In this document: in pieces, positions 1 to 6,500 of the stretch
Numbering within the stretch: position 1 is the first letter of the stretch
Layout: each line of letters begins with the position of its first letter
Source of the DNA: DASTPP01 sp035762175
Lineage (GTDB): Bacteria; Myxococcota_A; Polyangia; Polyangiales; Polyangiaceae
Assembly (NCBI GenBank): GCA_035762175.1
Contig: DASTPP010000010.1
Location: 1-8,881, forward strand
Direction of reading: 5' to 3'
Length of the DNA: 8,881 bases
Position numbers and translations under genes: made by a program
Notes under the pieces: model-generated
What the model saw: only the letters and a program-made list of their open reading frames with translations
What the model was told of the DNA's origin: nothing
The model's database searches: none

Positions 1-196
1 TGAAGGGGTTGCCGCCCCAGCCCGCCTGGTTCGAGCTGCCGGCGCCGCCGCCCGAGGCGCTGTCGCCCCGCGGCACGCTGCCGTCGCCCGCGGGCTCGTC
101 GCCCTCGCCCCCGCAGTGCGCCACGAGGGCGACGAAGGCGAGGGGGGTAAAAAGCCTGGCGGTAAGGGCGAATAGAGTTTTACCGTACGGCGCCAT
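1..196 (-). CDS. Secreted protein or lipoprotein, N-terminal part only
   Basis: This is the first 65 codons of a minus-strand gene that runs off the left edge. ATG at 196-194 is the first possible start, because an in-frame TAA lies 9 nt upstream (206-208). No clear Shine-Dalgarno sequence is seen. The N-terminus is a signal peptide: Lys6 and Arg14, then a hydrophobic stretch (about residues 15-26), then Cys28 followed by GGEGDE. Cys28 followed by an acidic, flexible segment suggests a lipoprotein, but the residue before it is His (LVAHC), which is unusual for a lipobox, so ordinary export with cleavage nearby is also possible. Residues 29-65 are rich in Gly, Ser, Asp and Ala, the low-complexity spacer typical of myxobacterial surface proteins. 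The functional domain lies outside the window, so no function can be assigned. Export is well supported; lipidation is uncertain. Confidence 0.62.
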   Translation of the reverse strand, partial: MAPYGKTLFALTARLFTPLAFVALVAHCGGEGDEPAGDGSVPRGDSASGGGAGSSNQAGWGGNPF

Positions 197-549
197 CGTA
201 CTACGTTATCACGATTGACCGCCCCGCCGCGCGCAATCGCGCCCTCGCCCGCCTTGCCGCGCGCAGTCGCGCCCCGCGCCCCGGCCGGTCGGCGTCGCCC
301 GGCCGATGCGGCCCGGGCCGACCGCGCCGCCCGTGACGAGCGGCGCGTCGCGCCGAGGGCCGGGCGCCGTCGCCCCGCCGACCGCTCGAGGCGCGACCCC
401 CCTGCGCCCGACGCCGCGTCGCGGCGGGCGCGGCCGCCCGGCGATTCGATTCTACGCGGGCGGTACGATTGCGACCGGGCTGCGCGGCCGGGCGCCCCGG
501 CGGGCGGGGCGCGCGGGGCGAGGGCAAAGCCCCGGCCGCGCGCGGCAGG
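197..549. other. GC-rich intergenic spacer, no supported gene
   Basis: This 353-bp spacer separates two minus-strand genes. It holds the 3' region of the TPR lipoprotein gene and the upstream region of the truncated left-hand gene. Long open frames exist on both strands, but they translate to Arg/Ala/Pro-rich sequence without domains and are a by-product of base composition. A 7-bp inverted repeat with a 7-nt loop lies at 492-512 (GCGCCCC / GGGGCGC) and could act as a terminator stem for the TPR gene, but no T-run follows on either strand. The only AT-richer part is about 165-218, at and just upstream of the left gene's start, where a promoter might sit. No recognisable -35/-10 pair was found. 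Confidence 0.5.
226..274. repeat. Two-copy 19-bp direct repeat, 30-bp period
   Basis: A 19-bp sequence at 226-244 (GCCGCGCGCAATCGCGCCC) recurs at 256-274 with one change (AATC becomes AGTC), so 18 of 19 bases match at an offset of exactly 30 bp. It lies 30-78 bp upstream of the start codon of the left-hand secreted protein gene. It could be a local tandem duplication or a paired protein-binding site. The sequence is GC-rich and of limited complexity, so a functional reading is weak. Confidence 0.5.
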
Positions 550-1317
550 TCACTTCGGCGCGCCGCCCTTCTGGGCTTCGTCGTACTTCTTCATCGCCTC
601 GTCCATCAGCTTCTTCAGCTCTTCGACGCGCGCGCCGTGCTTGTCGGCCTTCGCCTTCAGCTCGGCCGCCTTGGCCGCGTCCTTCGCGGCGGCGCGCCCC
701 TCGGCCTCGGCCGCGTCCTTCTGGTTCTGCTCGTACTGGGTGAGCTTGACGTAGACGATGCGCTTGTTGATGTAGTTGTTGGCGGCCCCGGGGTTCGCGC
801 CGATCGCCTTGTCGTAATACTCGATCGCCTTCTCGAGGTGCGGGGGCTGCGCGGGCGCCTCGTTCGCGCGCGCGCCGCCGCGCTGCGCGTAGATCTCGGC
901 GAGCCAAGAGTACGACTGGTCGTCCTTCGGGTCGTGCTTGACCGCCTCGTTGAAGTAGGTCTCGGCCTTGTCGAGGTCGTTGCTCTGCATGAACATGCCG
1001 GCCAAATTGCGAAAGACCTCGGCCTTCTTCGCCGGCTCTTTCCGAAAGTCGGCCGTCTTGGCGAACGCCTCGGCCGCCTTCTCTTTCTCGCCGGCCTTCA
1101 TGTGGGCGACGGCCTTTTGCTTCCAGACTTCTTCTTGATTCGGGTCGGCCTTGAGCGACAGCTCGTACTCGGCAATGGCCTGCGCCCACTCTTGCTTGTC
1201 GAGGTGGTCGCGGCCGAGGTCCTTGTGAATCTCGGCCTCGTCGGGCTTCTTTTCGCACGCGGCCGGCCCGAGCGCGAGCGCCCCGAGCACCACCATCACG
1301 TTCGCCATCTTCATCAT
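550..1317 (-). CDS. TPR-repeat lipoprotein
   Basis: This 255-residue protein has a signal peptide (residues 1-20, hydrophobic core VMVVLGALAL) ending at Cys21 in GPAAC followed by EKKPDE. It is probably a lipoprotein, although Pro at -3 is not ideal. Four tetratricopeptide-like repeats follow: about 28-61 (WAQAIAEYELSLKADPN), 62-95 (VAHMKAGEKEKAAEAFAK), 98-131 (LAGMFMQSNDLDKAETYF) and 133-177. The last is interrupted by a Pro/Ala-rich insert at about 147-160. Residues 195-250 are an Ala/Lys/Glu-rich helix, likely a coiled coil. TPR domains bind other proteins, so an envelope scaffold or assembly role is plausible, but no partner is identifiable here. The start is ATG at 1317, with AAAGG about 10 nt upstream on the minus strand; the adjacent second ATG (1314) is an alternative. 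The gene is divergent from the hydrolase gene. The family call is secure; the function is unknown. Confidence 0.88.
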   Translation of the reverse strand: MMKMANVMVVLGALALGPAACEKKPDEAEIHKDLGRDHLDKQEWAQAIAEYELSLKADPNQEEVWKQKAVAHMKAGEKEKAAEAFAKTADFRKEPAKKAEVFRNLAGMFMQSNDLDKAETYFNEAVKHDPKDDQSYSWLAEIYAQRGGARANEAPAQPPHLEKAIEYYDKAIGANPGAANNYINKRIVYVKLTQYEQNQKDAAEAEGRAAAKDAAKAAELKAKADKHGARVEELKKLMDEAMKKYDEAQKGGAPK

Positions 1318-1679
1318 GGGAGAAAGACCTTTCGGGCGTCGCCCGGGTTGCGAGCCTCTCGGCGCGTCGCGCCGCGGCGCGCGCGGGGGCGGCGCTCGCG
1401 ACCGGGCGGCGAGTATACCCGAAGCGGCCGCGGCCGAGCCAAATCGTGGCGCCGCGAGCGCCCCGCGGGGGGGGCGCGCCCCGCTTCGCGCGCGAGCCCG
1501 CGCGCGTCAAGGGCCTTCGGCGCCGCGCTCGCCGACGCGGCCGGATGGCTTCGGGTTCGCGTGCGACGCGGCGCGCGGCGCCCGCGACCGCCCGCGCGTC
1601 ACGCCCCCCGCGCCGGGCGTCCGATCGCGCGCCGCCCGCTGGTGGCGCACCCGCGCGGCTGGCACACTCTCGCCCGCCC
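1318..1679. other. Divergent intergenic region
   Basis: This 362-bp region lies between the divergently transcribed TPR lipoprotein (minus) and hydrolase (plus) genes and should carry the promoters of both. It is extremely GC-rich, with many short CG palindromes, for example GGCGCG-T-CGCGCC at 1361-1373. The AT-richest points are GTATAC at 1413-1418 and AAAT at 1441-1444. Frames of the hydrolase gene stay open upstream to about 1446, but that stretch is compositionally biased and not convincing as protein. Confidence 0.5.
1412..1442 (-). promoter_or_regulatory. Candidate sigma-70-like promoter for the TPR lipoprotein gene
   Basis: On the minus strand, TATACT (1417-1412) matches 5 of 6 bases of the -10 consensus. 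TTGGCT (1442-1437) lies upstream with a 19-bp spacer, which is long. It would give a leader of roughly 90 nt before the ATG at 1317. It is notable mainly because it is the only such AT-rich hexamer in the region. The -35 match and the spacing are weak. Confidence 0.28.
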
Positions 1680-2738
1680 ATGCGCCCGCCCGCCGCGCTC
1701 TGCCCCCCCGCCCGGCCCGCCGCGGCCGCCGCCCGCCGCCCGCCGCGCGGTACGGTCCGGCTCGCGCCCCTGCTCTTCGCCCTCGCGGCCTGCGCCGCCC
1801 CCGAGCCCCCGAAGGCCCGCCCCGCCGCGGCCCCGCCCCCCTCGGGCTACGCGCCGGGCGAGGGCGGCGAGCGCCTCTTCTTCCGGACCTTGGGCGAGGG
1901 CGGCACGCCCGTCGTCGTCGTGCACGGCGGCCCCGGGCTCGACATGGACTGGTACGTCGACGATCTGCGCCCGCTCGCCCGCGCCCGCCGCCTCGTCTTC
2001 TACGATCAGCGCGGCGGCGGGCGCTCGAGCCTGCCCGCCGACCCGAACACCATCACCATGCAGAACCACGTGCGCGACCTCGAGGCGCTGCGCCGGCACC
2101 TCGGCGCCGAGCGCATCGCCCTGCTCGCGCACTCGTTCGGCCCCTCCATCGCCGCGCTCTACGCCATCGAGCACCCCGACCGCGTCGAGCGCCTGGCGCT
2201 CGTCGGGCCGATCCCGCCCGCGGCCGAGGGCTTCGAGCGCGCGTTCGAGGCGAACCTGAGCGCGCGCGCCGGCCGCGAGGCGTCCGCGCGCATGGCCGAG
2301 CTCGAGCGCGCCTGGGCCGACGCGCCCGACCCGATCGCCGTCTGCCGCGAGTACTGGCGCCTCGCCATGCCCCCGCGCCTCGCCGACCCGGCCGCCTCGC
2401 TGCCGCGCCTGAAGGCCGACCCCTGCGCCCCGGGCGCCGAGGCCATGCGCTACAGCCTCAGGCACACCATGCCCCGCACCGTGGCCTCGCTCGGCACCTG
2501 GGACTTCCGCCCCGCCCTCGCCCGCCTCCGGGTGCCGACGCTCGTCGTGCACGGCGAGGACGAGCTCATCCCCATGGGGATGGTCGAAGGGTGGGCGCGC
2601 TCGCTGCCCGAGGCGCGCCTCTTGCGCGTGCCGAAGAGCGGGCACTTCCCCTACGTCGAGCGGCCCGAGCTGGTCATGCCCGCGCTCGAGGCGTTTTTCG
2701 GGGGGCGCTGGCCCGAGGGCGCCGAGCGGCCCCGCTAG
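1680..2738 (+). CDS. Alpha/beta-hydrolase lipoprotein, proline-iminopeptidase-like (S33 type)
   Basis: With the ATG at 1680 the product has 352 residues. An Arg-rich n-region leads to a hydrophobic segment (LAPLLFALAAC) with Cys38 as the likely lipidated residue, so the enzyme is probably membrane-anchored outside the cytoplasm. The hydrolase fold is clear: HGGPGLD at residues 82-88 (oxyanion-hole loop of the proline iminopeptidase group), YDQRGGGRSS, a nucleophile elbow AHSFG with Ser152, acid Asp294 in VVHGEDELIP, and His322 in KSGHFPYVERP. The cap region lies between about 180 and 260. Relatives cleave N-terminal Pro or other residues from small peptides or hydrolyse esters; the substrate here cannot be read from sequence. 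The elbow is A-H-S-F-G rather than the usual G-G-S-W-G of proline iminopeptidases, so strict Pro specificity is doubtful. The frame is open upstream to 1446 and no clear ribosome binding site marks the start, so 1680 is chosen to give a sensible signal peptide. The gene is convergent with the next gene and shares a CTAG with it at the stops. Confidence 0.88.
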   Translation: MRPPAALCPPARPAAAAARRPPRGTVRLAPLLFALAACAAPEPPKARPAAAPPPSGYAPGEGGERLFFRTLGEGGTPVVVVHGGPGLDMDWYVDDLRPLARARRLVFYDQRGGGRSSLPADPNTITMQNHVRDLEALRRHLGAERIALLAHSFGPSIAALYAIEHPDRVERLALVGPIPPAAEGFERAFEANLSARAGREASARMAELERAWADAPDPIAVCREYWRLAMPPRLADPAASLPRLKADPCAPGAEAMRYSLRHTMPRTVASLGTWDFRPALARLRVPTLVVHGEDELIPMGMVEGWARSLPEARLLRVPKSGHFPYVERPELVMPALEAFFGGRWPEGAERPR

Positions 2739-3448
2739 ACCGTCGCCGCGACCTCGCGCAGCGCCTCGGCCGGGCGCTCGTCGATCGTGCGGTGGTGCGA
2801 GACGATGACGCGGCGCAAATTCGGCGTGTCGGCGAGGCGCGCGAGGTGCGCGCGGAAGGCGGCCCGATCTTTGATGACGAGCATGCGCACGACGCGCGAG
2901 ACGCGCGGGCCGCCCGTCGACTGCGTGACGTGGCGGAAGATGAACCCCGTCAGCCCTTCGCCGTGGGGCATGTTGAAGACGGCGTCGTTGAGCACGAGCG
3001 TCGCCGCGTCGCCCGAGCGCACCAGCATCACCCCCTCGGCCTCGCGCGTGCCGTCGAGGTGCTCGAGCCGCACCGACCCGTCGGCGGGGAACGCGTCGTA
3101 GTCGCCGTCGACCGCGACCACCTCCTCGACCTTCTTGCGCGACCCGCGCGGGCAAAACACCTTGATGCCGGGGTAGCGCCGCTTGAAGGCCGGCGCGTCG
3201 AGGCGGTGGTAACCGTTCGGCACGAGCAAGAGCGCGGGCTCGCCCCAGGCCTCGATCGCCTTCATCTCGGCCTCGCCGAGCGCCATCGCGTTGTGCACGA
3301 CGAGGCGCCCGTCGCCCAGGCGGGCGAGCGTCATCACGCGCAAGAGGGGCATGTTCTCGAGGCGCCCCTGCACACGCCAGAGGTTGTCTTCGAGCTTCTC
3401 GACGGGCGCGTGGGGCAGCACCTTCCAGGTGTCGTGGGCCTTGGCCAT
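2735..3448 (-). CDS. DUF4336-like protein with metallo-beta-lactamase-type fold
   Basis: This 237-residue protein has no signal peptide or membrane segment and is probably cytoplasmic. The sequence follows the pattern of the DUF4336 group, distant relatives of the metallo-beta-lactamase fold: LLRVMTLARLGDGRLVVHNA (residues 35-54), VPNGYHRLDAPAFKRRYPG (76-94), and a hydrophobic strand ending LVLNDAVFNM (151-160). Possible metal-ligand positions are His81, Asp84, Asp155, His162 and His218/His219 in VSHHRTI. The canonical HxHxDH motif is absent (NGYHRLD stands at that place), so classical binuclear zinc hydrolase activity is not assured and the reaction is unknown. The start is ATG at 3448 with only a weak GCAGG-like element upstream. 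The stop TAG (2737-2735) overlaps the stop of the convergent hydrolase gene. An intrinsic terminator about 50 bp upstream isolates it from protease transcription, so it probably has its own promoter. The fold call comes from motif recall and could be a near neighbour family. Confidence 0.8.
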   Translation of the reverse strand: MAKAHDTWKVLPHAPVEKLEDNLWRVQGRLENMPLLRVMTLARLGDGRLVVHNAMALGEAEMKAIEAWGEPALLLVPNGYHRLDAPAFKRRYPGIKVFCPRGSRKKVEEVVAVDGDYDAFPADGSVRLEHLDGTREAEGVMLVRSGDAATLVLNDAVFNMPHGEGLTGFIFRHVTQSTGGPRVSRVVRMLVIKDRAAFRAHLARLADTPNLRRVIVSHHRTIDERPAEALREVAATV

Positions 3449-3497
3449 GGCCTGCGAGGGTAGCGCGCGGCCCGCGGGCTCGCCCGGGGCGCGAACG

Positions 3498-3533
3498 AAA
3501 AAGGCCCGGGCCGCGCGAGGGCGGCCCGGGCCT
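3498..3533 (-). terminator. Intrinsic terminator of the M36 protease gene
   Basis: A perfect 13-bp inverted repeat (AGGCCCGGGCCGC at 3502-3514 and its complement at 3521-3533) encloses a 6-nt loop. On the minus strand the stem is followed directly by a T-run (TTTT at 3501-3498, or five T counting the last stem base). It lies about 60 bp past the protease stop codon and 50 bp before the start of the DUF4336-like gene, which fits termination of the protease transcript. Confidence 0.85.
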
Positions 3534-3590
3534 CAGGGTTCGTTGGTGATCGTCAGAAGCGTTCGAGGCGAGCCCCCCCTCGGGCCCCGC

Positions 3591-6500
3591 TCACTTCGGC
3601 GCGCGACGCTGGCGGCGCCGGCGCACGAGCGCGAGGCCCGCGGCGAGCGCCGGCAACCACGCGTTGCGCGCGGCCTCGGGGGTGCCGACGGTCGAGCAGC
3701 CGCAGCCGTCGTCGTCGTCACCGCCCGGGAACGGGTAGCTGCCCGCCCTGCCGCCGCTGCCCGGGTTGCTGCCGCCCGTGCCGCTGCCGCCGGTGCCAGA
3801 GCCGCCCGTGCCGCTGCCGCCGGTGCCCGAACCGCCCGTGCCCGAGCCGCCGGTGCCCGAGCCGCCCGTGCCGGAGCCGCCCGTACCGCCGCCGCCCGGG
3901 CCGCCGCCGCCCGGGCCACCGCCGCCGTCGCCGGCCGCGCCGCCCGAGCCGCCCGGATCGGAGCCGCCCGTACCGCCACCCGAGCCGCCCGAGCCGCTGT
4001 CGCCGCCCGTGCCGCCCGAGCCGCCGCTGCCGCCCGAGCCGCCGGTGCCGCCCGGTTCGACCGTGACGACGACCGAGTCGTTGCTGGCGCCCTGGCCATC
4101 GCTGACGCGGACGTTGAAGACGAGGTCGGTCACGCTGGCGACGCCGGGCGCGACGAAGGTCGGCTTCTGGTTGGTGCCGTCGCTGAGCGTGACGATGGGC
4201 CCGTCGAGCTGCGTCCAGGTGTAGCTGAGGGTGTCGCCGTCGGGGTCGGTGCTGCCCGAGGCGTCGAGGGTGACGGTGGCGCCGGCGGTCACGGTCTGGT
4301 CGGGGCCGGCGTTGGCGACGGGCGCCAGCGCGCAGCTCGCGGCGTCGTTCGCCAGGCTCGGGAAGGGCGTGTTGGCGCCGGCGACCGCGATGTTGTCGAT
4401 GTCCCAGCCCGGGGCGCCGACGCCGCCGTCGGTGCCGATGCGGAAGCGGAAGCGCACGGTCTTGCCCGCGAGCTGCGTGCCGAAGTCGAGCGCGACGGGC
4501 GCGCGCGCGGGGAAGCCGGGGCTGGCGCCGATGAAGCCCGGGCGGCCGGCGAGCGGGTTGTTCGGGTCGGAGGCGTCGATCTTGCCGGTGTAGCCCGGGT
4601 TGACGCCGAGGGTGGTGACGTCGGCCCATTCGCCGCCCGCGCCGCCCACCTCTTTGTATTCGATGGCGCCGCCGTCGAAGTTGATGCCGCCGCCCGACTC
4701 GAACGAGAAGGCGTGGTCGAACTTCAGGCTGAAGGGGCCCGCGCCGACGACGATGTCGGGCGACTCGAGCGTGCCGTCGCTGTTCGAGCCGAGGTCGTCG
4801 CCGTGCCAGAAGCGGTTGTTCGCGGCCTGGTCGCGGTCCCAGACGGTCGACTCGTAGAGGGCGTTGGCGGCGAGCCAGGGGGTGGTGCTGGTCTCGACCG
4901 TGTCGACGGCCGAAGAGTTCGGCGGCTCGTCGACGTTCGACCGGCGGGTGATGGCGCCGGTGACGGTGGTGTTGAACGAGCCGGCGTTGTCGACCTTGAC
5001 GTCGAGCGTGATGAACGCCTGCGGCGGCGCGTCCGCCGCCAGCTGGACCCGCGCGGTCAGCGTCAGCGTGCCGTAGGGGTCGAGCGCGGCGGTGGTGGCC
5101 GTGCCGTCGACGACGATGACGCCGGGCGAGGCGCTCGTGACGGTGATCTGCGAGGGGTCGAGCGTCGCCATGCCGACGTTCTGGATGGCGACGGTCAGCA
5201 GGCCGGTCTCCTCGGCGTCGAGGTTGCCGTCGCCGTCGCACGACTGGACCGAGTCGTCGAGCTCGATCGAGGCGAGCGCGATGTTGCCCTTGAGCTCGAA
5301 GTTCTCGACCACCTCGTTGAAGGTCTGCGGGCTGTTGGGGTCGGCGGGGTTCTCGAGCTGGCCGCCCGAGATGGGGGGCGAGATCGCCCCGACGCCCATG
5401 CCGCGGGCGGCGAAGGCCGCGGCGAAGCGGTCGAAGTCGGCCTTGTCTTGCGAGGCGACGTACGCGAGGATGCCGTCGCGCTGCTGGGTGTAGCTCGGCT
5501 CGACGATCGTGAGCTTCATGCCGCCGACGAGGTAGTCGGCCATGCGCCGCTTGGCCTCGTCGAAGGGGTGGGCCTCGAGCAGCGCGGCGTAGGCGTCGAA
5601 GAGCGTGACCGACCAGACCTCGCCCGCGTTGTGCACCTGCGAGTTGGTCGGGGCGGCGGGCGCGTTCGGCACGTCGGGCGGCAGCGCGTTCTTGTTGCCG
5701 ATGTGCTTGAAGGTGAGCGGGTTCTTGGCCCGGTCGGTCGAGCGCGGGTAGCGCCGGATGCCGAAGTAGGCGGCGTTCGGGGTGCCGGCCGAGGTGGCGT
5801 AGTAGGCCGTGGCGTAGGCGCCGCTCGGGTCGTCGCCGTCCTTGAGCATCAGGTGCATCGCGGCGAAGTCGCCCCAGCCCTCGCTCATGGCGCGGCACTG
5901 CTGCTGGCCGCAGTTGACGAGGCGGTGGTGCCAGTAGTGGCCCCACTCGTGCGCGACGATCCCGTTGTCGTGGGTGCCGTCGATCTCGGTGTCGGCGTCG
6001 CGCGCGATCGTGGCGGTGACCGGGCCGTTCGCGAGGGCGGCCTTGATCGCGTTGCCGTCGACCAGCGGGATCATGAGCGAGCCGATGGTGATGAACGCGG
6101 TCGGCACGCCGCCCATGTTGATGACGGGGGCCGCCGGCGGGGCCGGGGTGACGTTGTTGACGATGAGGGCGCCGAGGGCGCCCGCGTTCTGCGCGTTGAG
6201 CGCCTTGACGGCGAAGCCGCAGGTCCCGCGGTCGATGAGCGCGATCTGGCCCGCGAGCGAGCCCGCCGGGTAGGGCTCGCAGCCGTCCTTCAGCGAGGCG
6301 CCGCCGCCGTCGTTGGCGTAGTTGAGCGGGCCCGCGATGGTGAAGTCCTTGGCGCCGAAGCCCGCGTTGCCGATCTGGGTGATGTTCAGCCCGGGCACGC
6401 TGGTCGTCACCGACTTGCTGATGTCGAGGCCCGTCCAGGCGAACATCTGCATGCGGGGCCGGGCGCCGTCGGTCGGCGTCGACATGTTCGCGTTGTTGCG

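Noticed and set aside
492..512. 7-bp inverted repeat as intrinsic terminator of the TPR gene
   Set aside because: No T-run follows and such stems are common by chance in sequence this GC-rich.
550..563. Identical 14-nt gene ends (TCACTTCGGCGCGC) at 550 and at 3591
   Set aside because: Both simply encode the ending Ala-Pro-Lys-stop with the preferred codons; the matches end at once and the proteins are unrelated.
201..754. Open frames on both strands of the spacer left of and into the TPR gene
   Set aside because: Arg/Ala/Pro-rich translations without homology-like features; no ribosome binding sites, and overlap with a clear gene.
469..2259. A 596-codon plus-strand frame antisense to the TPR gene and out of frame in the hydrolase gene
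   Set aside because: The opposite strand and other frame hold convincing genes; this translation changes from Leu/Val/Arg-rich to Pro/Arg-rich exactly as expected for shadow reading.
1316..3463. A 715-codon plus-strand frame overlapping the hydrolase and DUF4336-like genes
   Set aside because: It is Arg/Pro/Ala-rich sequence in a shifted frame of the hydrolase gene and antisense to the next gene, with no recognisable domain. It is a base-composition artefact.
3766..4056. Regular short repeats considered as a CRISPR array
   Set aside because: The repeats are contiguous 15-bp units without unique spacers and encode an in-frame Gly/Ser/Thr linker.
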